A stretch of DNA of 64,000 nt, taken from NCBI RefSeq assembly GCF_900625095.1, contig NZ_LR130760.1, forward strand, positions 2,101,455-2,165,454, given 5' to 3'. Below, piece after piece: positions 54,993-63,182 of this stretch; the stretch's first letter is position 1, and the number at the start of each line of letters is the position of its first letter. The notes below the pieces were generated by a model, which saw only the letters and a program-made list of their open reading frames with translations, ran no database searches and was not told the origin of the DNA. The position numbers and the translations under genes are program-made. Source of the DNA: Acinetobacter ihumii (GTDB lineage: Bacteria > Pseudomonadota > Gammaproteobacteria > Pseudomonadales > Moraxellaceae).

Positions 54993-56552
54993 TTATGATT
55001 CTGTAGAACTGTCAGTTTTTTTAGGCTCGTCAGCAACTGACTTTTTATCTTGAGTTTTTTTCTCTGGTTTCTTAGTCCGATCACGCGAACCCGAAGCACG
55101 GTTTTTAATGTCATCCGTATATACGCGTTCATAGCTGCCTATCATGGAAAAATACGGAATTAACTTATCATACACATCTTGCCATTTAATATTGCACTGA
55201 CCAACCAACCAGACTTCTTGCTCAGAAACAATACTGAGTACAGGTATCTGCCGAATGCGGATAAAACAATCCTCGAGATACGTTTTGTCTTTGTCCTGTT
55301 TTTGATCCTTTAACGAATCTGTAAATTCTTGAAGTAATTGACCCATATTTTGGAAATAAAAATCAACCTTTTCATCAGCCATAGCTAGCTCATTTGCATC
55401 AAAAAATAATGCGACATCACACTGCAATACCTGATTGTCAAATTCTTTCCAAACATTGATCTGTTCAAGTAATCCAGTCAAACCATTTGACTGTTTTGCC
55501 TTACTTATCAAATCCGTAAAAAAGATTGAAAACTCATCATAACGTATAGAATTAACGTTTCTATCTATTTCAATTTGAAATCTAAAAATAGCAATATCTT
55601 TACGCTTATGATGCGATAAAAGATTTTTAAAACGCTCAACCCACAATTCCATATTCTGCATTTGTTTTTTTAATTCTTTTAAGTCTCTGAATTGAGCCCC
55701 CTCTTGATTTCGGAACCATCTCCGTGAAACACCTATCGGAACTAGATCATATCTACCTTTATTTAAAGAACTTGTTAACGTATCAAGTAGATCACTTACT
55801 TCATTAATTGAGCGTCGATCAATATCTTGGTTAAAACTTAGATGATAGCGGTTTTGATGGAGCATTTTGTTTCTTACAAACTCAACAAAAATTTTGACAC
55901 AACCAGTCAAATATTCATGATCAAATGTTGAAATGTATTCATACTCAGAAAGTAAATAAATAAATTCCTTACCGATATCAGTTATATTCTTGTCAAAGTC
56001 ACACTCCTTAGATCCTAAGTAAAAAGGCAATCGTTTAAAAGCAAGTGTGACCATGAACTTTTCAATTCGATTTAACAGATTTAAACAAGTATTTTTATAA
56101 TCATAGTCTCTATAATCACGGTCGTACGATGGTCTATACGGTCGACTACTCGGGAAGCCTTCTTGATAAGCATCTTCATACAGTTCAAAATTTGTAATCT
56201 CAACGACTTTTAAGTAATTATTAGCAAAATCATATCGGCTGTCTAATTTTTTTAAGTGCTCGTCATTTGAAACTAAATCACGTAGACAAGGGATTCTTTG
56301 AAAATCATGCTGAAGATTTTTTTCATAGCGGTCACTAATGTTAGGCCTTGCATAATTTCTATCTAATATTGGTCTTGGAGTACGGATATTTGGAGGTAAA
56401 TTTTTAATTAAATCCATTAATGGTATTTTTGCTATAATGGCATCTGATAGCTCATCAATGAATTCTTCACGATCCCAATCAGATGGTAAAGTAAACTGAG
56501 TATCTAAAACAACATGATCCTCAGCCGCTAGTAAATTATTATCATTTTCCAT
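54993..56552 (-). CDS. 519-residue island protein, possible divergent YagK-like
   Basis: Start set at the ATG of MENDNNLL (56552), with GGAGGG five bases upstream. Soluble, charged, no signal or membrane segment. Residues about 330-415 run RFQIEIDRN ... LLEQINVW ... CDVALFFDANE, which follows the strand-helix-strand order of the neighbouring YagK/YfjJ gene but lacks the His-x-His pair. The last 40 residues are Lys/Ser/Asp-rich. I do not recognise it by name. It may be a partner or a degenerate relative of the Gp2-like protein. Confidence 0.55.
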   Translation of the reverse strand: MENDNNLLAAEDHVVLDTQFTLPSDWDREEFIDELSDAIIAKIPLMDLIKNLPPNIRTPRPILDRNYARPNISDRYEKNLQHDFQRIPCLRDLVSNDEHLKKLDSRYDFANNYLKVVEITNFELYEDAYQEGFPSSRPYRPSYDRDYRDYDYKNTCLNLLNRIEKFMVTLAFKRLPFYLGSKECDFDKNITDIGKEFIYLLSEYEYISTFDHEYLTGCVKIFVEFVRNKMLHQNRYHLSFNQDIDRRSINEVSDLLDTLTSSLNKGRYDLVPIGVSRRWFRNQEGAQFRDLKELKKQMQNMELWVERFKNLLSHHKRKDIAIFRFQIEIDRNVNSIRYDEFSIFFTDLISKAKQSNGLTGLLEQINVWKEFDNQVLQCDVALFFDANELAMADEKVDFYFQNMGQLLQEFTDSLKDQKQDKDKTYLEDCFIRIRQIPVLSIVSEQEVWLVGQCNIKWQDVYDKLIPYFSMIGSYERVYTDDIKNRASGSRDRTKKPEKKTQDKKSVADEPKKTDSSTES

Positions 56553-56789
56553 GGTTCCCTCCAGTTTCATTTAACATGTACAGTAAAAAACACTATACTT
56601 ATTCTTGGGTTTTAAGTCATTAATTCCCAATGTTTTTTAGTCTTATTCTTGGGGTTTTTTAGGTTTATTCTTCTGTTTTTTTGATGTGGAATAGATTTTT
56701 AGTATAAAAATACATATAGAAACTGGACAAATTACAGCGCAATTTTTCATTAAAACTCGCTAAAAAAAATTAGCGACTACCATACAATA

Positions 56790-56805
56790 TTAGCTATATA
56801 GCTAA
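56790..56805. promoter_or_regulatory. XRE operator palindrome, copy 1
   Basis: Perfect 16-bp palindrome TTAGCTATATAGCTAA in front of the decayed XRE gene. The same 16 bases occur in front of the intact XRE gene at 58463. The roughly 270 bases between the 519-residue gene and this point are AT-rich with no visible gene. Confidence 0.65.
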
Positions 56806-56825
56806 CATAAAACTAATCAATAATG

Positions 56826-57009
56826 ATGGTAACCAAAGCCGAGATAGGTAAAAAAAGTATGTGCAGCAAGAAAAATTTTGGCATACAGACAACAGAACTT
56901 ATCTGAATTGACAATGATTAATAAGACTACGATTTCCGAAATTGAGAATGGACGTTTTACTGGAGCTTTTTATATTTTTGAATATGTATTGGATGCTGTC
57001 GGCTTAATG
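56826..57009 (+). pseudogene. Decayed copy of the HipB-like XRE repressor
   Basis: Aligns with the intact gene at 58501. The copy reads MVTKAEIGKK, then a 7-A tract replaces the 6-A tract of the intact gene and shifts the frame; in the shifted frame it continues as ARKILAYRQQNLSELTMINK to VLDAVGL. The C-terminal 26 codons are missing. It is a partial duplication of the regulator, upstream of fic. Confidence 0.8.
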
Positions 57010-57108
57010 AGCATTTTACATTCATTCTTTTTATTAATTAATAAAAATACATTCCATTTTCTTATTATTAAGCAGTTAATGTTTGTATCATCAACATATC
57101 TTCAACCT

Positions 57109-57189
57109 CATGTCGACTTTTCGCTGCTTTATCGACATGAAGGGCTTCTCATGTTTACGTTATCGACATATCATGAATGTCATGTCGAT
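57109..57189. repeat. Four ATCGACAT words in the fic leader
   Basis: ATGTCGAC at 57110, ATCGACAT at 57131 and at 57162, and ATGTCGAT at 57182: two direct and two inverted copies in 80 bases, ending 19 bases before the fic start. The last two form a stem ATCGACAT / ATGTCGAT with a 12-base loop. It may hide the fic start in the mRNA or bind a regulator. Confidence 0.6.
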
Positions 57190-57208
57190 TTTTTAGTGTT
57201 TTATAAAC

Positions 57209-58324
57209 ATGAACTCATGGAAAGCAAACGAACCGTATAATAATTTGCCGATTCTGCCACCATTTCAAGACGTGGAAAGCAAACTTGTTTTAAAGGCCTG
57301 TATCGAAGCTCGTGCTGCACTTGCTGAATTAAAACAAGCAGGTGAACTCATCCCGAACCAAACCATTCTAATTAATATCATTCCCTTACTTGAAGCAAAA
57401 GACAGTTCGGAAATTGAAAATATTGTCACAACAACAGATAAACTTTTTCAACATGCTCAAGGCAATGAAGATCAAGCCGACCATGCAACCAAAGAAGCAT
57501 TACGTTATCGGGCGGCGTTATATCACGGTGTAAATGCAATTCAGGAACGACCGTTAAGTACAGGCACAGCCATTGATGTATGCCAGACCATTAAGGGGGT
57601 AGATTTGGGTATCCGAACAACTACAGGCACAGCACTTAAAAATAGCTATACAGGTGAAATCATCTATACCCCACCTGTAGGAGAAGATGTCATTCGGAGA
57701 TTACTGGCGAATTGGGAAACATTTTTGCACTACCATGAAGATATAGATCCATTAGTAAAAATGGCGATTTCACATTATCAATTTGAAGCTATCCATCCAT
57801 TTATTGATGGTAATGGTCGTACAGGACGTATTTTGAATATTCTTTACTTGATGGACTGTAAGCTGCTCACCCTACCTATTTTGTACCTAAGCCGTTTTAT
57901 TATCATGAATAAGGCAAAATACTACGAACTGCTTTTGTCCGTGACCACACAAGAAAACTGGCAAGAATGGATCTTATTCATGTTGCAAGCAGTCAAGAAT
58001 ACCAGTGAATGGACAATCGCCAAGATTAAGAGTATTCGAAAATTACAAGAACATGCCATTGAATACATTAAAACCCACGCTGAAAAAGTTTACTCAAGGG
58101 AATTGGTTGATGTAATTTTTGAACAACCCTACTGCCGTATTGCCAATCTGGTAGAAAAAGGCATAGCCAAAAGGCAGGCTGCATCCACCTATCTAAAGAC
58201 ATTAGTTAAGTTAGGAGTCCTGCAAGAAATCTCTGTAGGCAAAGAAAAGTTATTTTTACATCATAAGTTATTGCATCTTGTAACCAGTGATGAAAACCAA
58301 TTTACCCCTTATAGCAATCCATAG
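57209..58324 (+). CDS. Class II Fic-domain AMPylase
   Basis: 371 residues, nearly the length of Shewanella SoFic (372). The Fic motif HPFIDGNGRTGR (about residue 195-206) is intact. The N-terminal inhibitory motif SSEIEN (S-x-x-x-E-N, about 71-76) places it in class II, where the Glu blocks ATP. A Fic N-terminal domain (1-100) and a C-terminal winged-helix-like region (about 290-360) flank the core. It would transfer AMP to target hydroxyls. There is no clear ribosome site before the ATG. Flanked by decayed and intact XRE genes. Confidence 0.88.
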   Translation: MNSWKANEPYNNLPILPPFQDVESKLVLKACIEARAALAELKQAGELIPNQTILINIIPLLEAKDSSEIENIVTTTDKLFQHAQGNEDQADHATKEALRYRAALYHGVNAIQERPLSTGTAIDVCQTIKGVDLGIRTTTGTALKNSYTGEIIYTPPVGEDVIRRLLANWETFLHYHEDIDPLVKMAISHYQFEAIHPFIDGNGRTGRILNILYLMDCKLLTLPILYLSRFIIMNKAKYYELLLSVTTQENWQEWILFMLQAVKNTSEWTIAKIKSIRKLQEHAIEYIKTHAEKVYSRELVDVIFEQPYCRIANLVEKGIAKRQAASTYLKTLVKLGVLQEISVGKEKLFLHHKLLHLVTSDENQFTPYSNP

Positions 58325-58424
58325 ATTTAGTTCAAGTTAAGCTATCTGCATTTTTTACCATAGTGCATATTCATGCCTAAATATAAATGATTTTATTTAT
58401 AGTAAATTAATAAATTCTATTTTA

Positions 58425-58478
58425 TTAGCCATATAGCAAACATTAAATGTTTATAATCAATATTAGCTATATAGCTAA
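58425..58478. promoter_or_regulatory. XRE operators, copies 2 and 3
   Basis: An imperfect copy TTAGCCATATAGCAAA (58425-58440) and a perfect copy TTAGCTATATAGCTAA (58463-58478), centres 38 bases apart, upstream of the intact XRE gene. HipB-type repressors bind paired palindromes of this sort. Confidence 0.65.
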
Positions 58479-58500
58479 TGTTTCATTAATGGGAAAGACT

Positions 58501-58761
58501 ATGGCAAGTAAAACAGAGATCGGTAAAAAAGTACGGGTAGCAAGAAAAACTTTGGGGTACACACAACAGAACTTATCTGAATTGACAATGATTAATAAAA
58601 CTACGATTTCCGAAATTGAGAATGGACGTTTTACTGGAGCTTTTTATATTTTTGAACATGTATTGGATGCTGTTGGCTTACAATTTGAAGTCACTGAAAA
58701 GAAACATACTCTACCCGATTGGGATCAGATTGAGAGCATGTTCTCTGAGGATGATGAATAA
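58501..58761 (+). CDS. HipB-like XRE repressor
   Basis: 86 residues from the ATG at 58501 (GGGAAAGACT upstream). A Cro/CI-type helix-turn-helix: IGKKVRVARKTLGYTQQNLS, then INKTTISEIENGRFTG, close to HipB. A short acidic tail (FSEDDE) follows. No hipA follows, and the partner is more likely the upstream fic gene. It probably represses itself at the paired palindromes. Confidence 0.85.
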   Translation: MASKTEIGKKVRVARKTLGYTQQNLSELTMINKTTISEIENGRFTGAFYIFEHVLDAVGLQFEVTEKKHTLPDWDQIESMFSEDDE

Positions 58762-59113
58762 ATACTTTTAATTTTACCCACATACGGAATGTATTCCTAT
58801 TTTTCTACAAAAACTGGGAATATAGTCCCAGTTTTAAAAGACGTTCTGGGAAGAAAAGATTTATACAGGGTGTTATTCACCAAACAATTGATCTTACTGT
58901 TGCTAGTGTCTATCAGCTCATCTTTAAGATACTTAGGGGAAAATAGAAATTCATGTATAATTAAGAACAACAAGGGTGGGCCTCGATGTAAATTGTTCCC
59001 TTTGCGATTCAGTTTCCCTACCTTCATACAGTTGGGGGTAAAACTGGGGGTAATATCAAAAATCACCATAATAAATTATATTTATTTTCAGCATATTAGG
59101 ATTAAAAGTTTAT
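58762..59113. other. Non-coding right end of the island
   Basis: About 350 bases between the XRE gene and attR. A frame of 114 codons exists here but has no ribosome site and no coding character. It holds two GGGGGTA boxes near its right end. Confidence 0.45.
59032..59052 (+). promoter_or_regulatory. GGGGGTA boxes near attR (right arm sites)
   Basis: TTGGGGGTA at 59032 and CTGGGGGTA at 59044: the same two words with the same 12-base period as at 29970 and 29982. They lie 62 bases before the right att core, where the P' or P arm of the attachment site should be. Confidence 0.6.
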
Positions 59114-59452
59114 TCCCTCTCTCGCCAAGATGAGTACTAACAACATCCAATGCTGTCCTAAAAAGCTTGAATTTAAAGGATTCAGGCTTTTTTTGTGTCT
59201 AATGCAATCTGACCCAAACTATTGCAATCTTGATATAGTTGGGGATATAACTGGGGGTAAAATAATTTACCCCCAAATTTTTACCCCCAGATTCTAAACG
59301 GAATGATCACAATGCTTACAGATGCAAAGATCAGAAAAATAAAACCATTAGAAAAGAAGACCAAGTATCCTGATGAAAAAGGTATGTATCTAGAAGTCAG
59401 CCCTTCAGGTGGTATGCACTGATAAATAAAGCTTCGTCTTTTTTTTAAAGGT
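59114..59452 (+). repeat. Right direct repeat (attR plus scar of a second element)
   Basis: Repeats 29842-30190: tRNA 3' core (without ACC), tRNA terminator, GGGGGTA boxes and integrase 5' end. In this copy the first box is changed (GGGGATA). After about 59452 the likeness stops and chromosomal sequence begins. Confidence 0.85.
59312..59422 (+). pseudogene. Integrase 5' remnant
   Basis: 36 codons matching the start of the intact integrase at 30043, all the same residues up to GGMH, then the codon after it (TGG in the intact gene) is TGA. The following 30 bases still resemble the integrase before decay. It is the left end of a lost element that once lay beyond attR. Confidence 0.85.
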
Positions 59453-59501
59453 TAAAGACTCTATTCCTATATAGCTTCAAATATAGCAACGCCATAATCA
59501 T

Positions 59502-60998
59502 CTAATTATATAAATAATATTCATCTAGTGCTTTGGCTAAGTGCTGCACTCCTTCGGATATTTTATCCAAAGCAATTGAGCCAAAACCTAAACGCATAAA
59601 ATTTTTATTTTCATGCACTTCCAGAAAGAAAGATTCTCCTGCTTCAATAAATACTCCATGGCTCGCGGCATATTGTGCCAATACACTGCAATCAATTTCT
59701 TTTGGGGTTTCAATCCAGCATGCGGAACCGCCATTCGAGGCACTTATTCGCCATGTGGGTAGCCCACGGCGTAAGGCATCCAATAAAACATCTGCACGTT
59801 GACGGTGTAGTTGGAACTGTCGTCGCAACATGCTGTGGTAATAACCTTGATCGATAAAAAATGCAAAGACCCGCTGATTAAACACATTGGGATGGCGTAC
59901 CATTAAGCGTCGTAAATGACGTAATTCCTCAATCAGCTCGGGTGCAGCCACGATATAACCCAGCCGTAATCCGGGCGCTAAAGGTTTAGATAAGCTTCCG
60001 ACATAGATGACTCGACCATGTCGATCCAGACTTTTAAGTGCAGGAATAGTGGTGTTTTCCACTAAAATTTGGGCATCATATTCATCTTCAATAATAATGC
60101 TATCGAACTGCTCCGCTTTTTGCAGTAAATTTTGACGACGTTGTGGTGATAAAGTGACACCTGTCGGACATTGGCGTCCGGGCGTGACATAAAAGTAATC
60201 ACAATGCGTGGTCTGCTCTGAAATGATCACACCTTCATCATCCACAGCGAATGGCACAATATTTTGGCTATGCAGCATAAAAATATTACGTGCATCGGGA
60301 TATCCCGGGTCTTCTATACCAATAACATGTCCTGAATGGATTAAAAGCGCAGCTAACATATACAAGGCATGTTGACTGCCCACCGTGAGTAAAATTTCGT
60401 TGTCACGTGCCACGATGCCCCGTGTAGGTAAAATGTGCTGACGGATAGCATTGATCAGATAAGCATCATCACCCTGTTGAGTTAAGTCTTGCGCCCAGAT
60501 CGAGGCATCACGTGCAGATAAAGCCTTGATTGAACATTCACGCCAAGCAGAAGCAGGAAAACTCTCAGGGTCAGACTGCCCATAAATAAAGGGATAAGGA
60601 TAGCTACTCCAGTCAGAGGGCTTGGTCAAATGCCGTTGTTGAGAAGGTTGTATGGCAAAGCGATGCGACCAATTGGTGCTGTGTGAAGTGGTTTTCGTGG
60701 TTTTGTTTTCACTGCGATCGACATAGAAACTGGGATGAATAAAATGCCCACTACGTTGACGTGATTCTAAAATGCGCTCAGAAACCAACTGTTGATAGGC
60801 AATTGTCACCGTATTGCGTCCAACACCAATCTGTTCAGCCAGTTCACGACTTGATGGAACGGCCATTCCTGAACGTAAATGTCCTTGTACCAAGGCAGAA
60901 AACATCATACGACAGATGCGCCCTTGCAGATTAAGACCACTCTGCGCAGTTTCTTCAAATAATAATGTCCAAATATTGGCTGAAACAGGAGAGGTCAT
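59502..60998 (-). CDS. MocR/GabR-type PLP-dependent transcription regulator
   Basis: 498 residues. N-terminal GntR winged helix-turn-helix (about 15-85: PSSRELAEQIGVGRNTVTIA), linker, then an aminotransferase class I fold with the PLP lysine in VGSLSKPLAPGLRLGYI (about 330). Such regulators sense an amine or amino acid through PLP. It diverges from the SnoaL-oxidoreductase-permease set, its likely target. Similar to GabR and PdxR; the ligand is unknown. Confidence 0.88.
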   Translation of the reverse strand: MTSPVSANIWTLLFEETAQSGLNLQGRICRMMFSALVQGHLRSGMAVPSSRELAEQIGVGRNTVTIAYQQLVSERILESRQRSGHFIHPSFYVDRSENKTTKTTSHSTNWSHRFAIQPSQQRHLTKPSDWSSYPYPFIYGQSDPESFPASAWRECSIKALSARDASIWAQDLTQQGDDAYLINAIRQHILPTRGIVARDNEILLTVGSQHALYMLAALLIHSGHVIGIEDPGYPDARNIFMLHSQNIVPFAVDDEGVIISEQTTHCDYFYVTPGRQCPTGVTLSPQRRQNLLQKAEQFDSIIIEDEYDAQILVENTTIPALKSLDRHGRVIYVGSLSKPLAPGLRLGYIVAAPELIEELRHLRRLMVRHPNVFNQRVFAFFIDQGYYHSMLRRQFQLHRQRADVLLDALRRGLPTWRISASNGGSACWIETPKEIDCSVLAQYAASHGVFIEAGESFFLEVHENKNFMRLGFGSIALDKISEGVQHLAKALDEYYLYN

Positions 60999-61278
60999 TT
61001 TCTTTTCTCAGTGCATTTTTTGAACCATTTTGAGTCCTCACTGACTAAAGCAGTGCAAAAGTGGCTGCAAAGCATATGTTTGGACTTCATCTGGACTTAT
61101 TACTGTGCAAGCAAAAGCCATTCCAAAGCAGAAAAATTAAAAATAATTTTTATAAATTAGATAGTTAAATACAAATAAAACTGGCTCTATCAAAACTACT
61201 TTTCTGGTACTACGTCAAGCTGCTGACTTTTCGTACAGTCAACTCATCAAACAGATCTTCATTTTTGGAGTTGACTAC

Positions 61279-61674
61279 ATGAACCAGAACGCCCTTTTAG
61301 AACTACTTAACACTTTCTCTCAAGCATGGAATGCACATGATGTGGAACAACTGATGAGTTGTATGCATCCCGATTGCTGTTTTGAAACTGTGGCAGGCGA
61401 TGAAGTCTATGGTACCCGCATTCAGGGGATGGATGCTGTGCGTCAGGTCTTTGGTCAAACTTTTCGAACTTTTCCAGATGCACAGTGGCGCAATGCTAAA
61501 CACTGGATTAGTGCAGATGGACAATCTGGCATTTCTGAAACGACATTTACTGCCACTAGCCCAGAGGGCGGACAGATTGAAGCCAACATGGTCGATGTTT
61601 TCCAGTTTAAAGAAGGAAAAATTCTGCTCAAAAATGCATTTCGCAAAAACCGCCCTGTACAAACTGCCGCTTAA
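61279..61674 (+). CDS. SnoaL/NTF2-like small protein
   Basis: 131 residues of the NTF2-like/SnoaL fold: FSQAWNAHDVEQLMSCMHPD at the start and DVFQFKEGKI near the end are typical. It may be a small hydrolase or isomerase. Ribosome site TTGGAG, and 11 bases before the FAD oxidoreductase gene, so it is part of that operon. The 280 bases before it hold the divergent promoters. Confidence 0.75.
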   Translation: MNQNALLELLNTFSQAWNAHDVEQLMSCMHPDCCFETVAGDEVYGTRIQGMDAVRQVFGQTFRTFPDAQWRNAKHWISADGQSGISETTFTATSPEGGQIEANMVDVFQFKEGKILLKNAFRKNRPVQTAA

Positions 61675-61685
61675 GGAGACGGGTT

Positions 61686-63122
61686 ATGAATCAATCTATT
61701 CAACATTTAACTGCCTTGCGGGATTTTGCTGAGCAAACTCCTGTATCAAAACAGGCTGGCTTTAAACATTACAACGGGCAATTTGATCCCTTAACTGATC
61801 GGGTTTTACAGGGCAATGAACAATATGCACCGACCTATTGGGTTGCCACAGCAGGAACACCCCCTGAAGATGATGGGCCGTTACAGAGCGATGTGGATGC
61901 CGACATTGTCATTATTGGCGGTGGCTTTACGGGACTTTCTACTGCGCTGACGTTGGCTGAACAGTTTGGTGCGGCACCGTTAGTGCTAGAAGCCAATCGT
62001 AGTGCATGGGGCTGTACCAGTCGCAATGGTGGACAAGGTCAAAATGCTTCGGGACGGTTGTACCGTTCACAATGGATCGAAAAATGGGGACTGGATACCG
62101 CAAAACGACTGGATGCCGAGATTCGTGAAGGTTTTGATTATTTCAAAGACTTAGTCAGTGGCATTCCATGTGACGCACAGGATGGCGGGCATTTATACAT
62201 TGCTCATCGTGCTAAAAAAATGGCCTTTTTAGAAAATGAAGCCAAAGTCATGAAAGATATCTTTGGCTATAACACCCGCATGCTGAGTCGTGAACAATTG
62301 CATGAAGAGTATGTAGCCGACCAAGAAGCGGCAGGTGCGTTGCATGAACCTGATGGTGTTGGGGTACATCCTCTTAAATTGGCCTTTGGTTATTTAAAAC
62401 GTGCTCGTGCTGCGGGAGCTAAAGTCCATACATCGACCCCTGTGTTAAGTTGGGAAACACGACACGGTATTCATTATCTTAAGACACCTTATGGTGTGGT
62501 CAAAGCCAAACGTGTTGCTGTTGCCACAGGTGGATATACGCCAAATGGTTTACATCCGAGTTTGTCTGGCAAGATCATGCCGATTTTGTCCAATTCAATT
62601 GTGACCCGTCCTTTGACTGCGGCAGAACGCGCTGAAGCAGGCTTACACAGCACCACTTTTATCACCGATACCCGCACCTTACGCCATTACTATCGTTTAT
62701 TACCTGATGGTTCAATGCAATGTGGTAGCCGTAGCTCACTGACTGGTGCAGATGCTAACAATCCCGTGCATCTGGAACGCTTAAAAGAAGGGCTGTACCG
62801 TAAGTTCCCTAGCCTACGTGGTATACCAATTGCATATTCATGGTGGGGTTGGGTCGATGTCAGTCATGACATGATGCCAAGAGTCGTACAGCCCAATCCC
62901 GATGAAACTATTTATTACGCCATTGGTTATGGTGGCAATGGCGTCTCTTTTTCTGCAATGGCGGGTCGTCGTCTGGCTGAACGAGTGATGGGGGTACAGC
63001 GTCCACAGTTTGATTTACCGATCTATCAGTCACCTTTGCCTTCGCATTTGTTTAGACCGTTCCGTAGATTGGGGCAAGCACTGTTATACCGTTGGTATTA
63101 CTTAAGAGATGAAGTGATTTAA
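61686..63122 (+). CDS. FAD-dependent amine oxidoreductase (DAO/PuuB-like)
   Basis: 478 residues. The FAD motif VIIGGGFTGLSTALTLAE (about 74-92) and the CTSRNGGQGQNASGRLYR stretch are of the DAO family; YGGNGVSFSAMAGRRLAE near the C-terminus completes the FAD site. It is a distant paralogue of the oxidoreductase at 17.3 kb. AAGGAGACGGGTT precedes the ATG. It is followed by a permease, suggesting catabolism of an amine or amino acid under MocR control. Confidence 0.83.
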   Translation: MNQSIQHLTALRDFAEQTPVSKQAGFKHYNGQFDPLTDRVLQGNEQYAPTYWVATAGTPPEDDGPLQSDVDADIVIIGGGFTGLSTALTLAEQFGAAPLVLEANRSAWGCTSRNGGQGQNASGRLYRSQWIEKWGLDTAKRLDAEIREGFDYFKDLVSGIPCDAQDGGHLYIAHRAKKMAFLENEAKVMKDIFGYNTRMLSREQLHEEYVADQEAAGALHEPDGVGVHPLKLAFGYLKRARAAGAKVHTSTPVLSWETRHGIHYLKTPYGVVKAKRVAVATGGYTPNGLHPSLSGKIMPILSNSIVTRPLTAAERAEAGLHSTTFITDTRTLRHYYRLLPDGSMQCGSRSSLTGADANNPVHLERLKEGLYRKFPSLRGIPIAYSWWGWVDVSHDMMPRVVQPNPDETIYYAIGYGGNGVSFSAMAGRRLAERVMGVQRPQFDLPIYQSPLPSHLFRPFRRLGQALLYRWYYLRDEVI

Positions 63123-63182
63123 GCATCATTCAAATTTTTGATCTGTATCTCACAGCAATAATTATATTGAGAGGAATCCATC

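Larger units (their letters stand above)
29842..59123 (+). mobile_element. tRNA-Ser genomic island with P4-type integrase
   Basis: Starts at the 3' end of tRNA-Ser with the attL core CCCTCTCTC...GCCAAGAT, then the integrase gene. The same core, with a 3-base deletion (ACC), recurs at 59115. In between lie integrase, AlpA, YqaJ, DUF932 and YagK/YfjJ genes, a defence cluster and a Fic module, all unlike the flanking housekeeping genes. No structural phage or conjugation genes were seen. The element is about 29.3 kb and looks like a satellite or mobilisable element. Confidence 0.85.

Noticed and set aside
57109..57189. CRISPR-like array before fic
   Set aside because: The repeat word is only eight bases, some copies are inverted and the spacing is uneven; there are no cas genes in the window.
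56878..57240. 120-codon frame starting in the XRE remnant
   Set aside because: Only the first 43 codons match the repressor; the rest is out-of-family sequence leading into fic, so it is a pseudogene tail.
58501..58761. HipBA toxin-antitoxin system
   Set aside because: No HipA kinase gene is present on either side; the partner, if any, is the Fic gene.
58789..59133. 114-codon plus-strand frame at the right island end
   Set aside because: No ribosome site, odd composition, and it runs over the GGGGGTA boxes and the att core.
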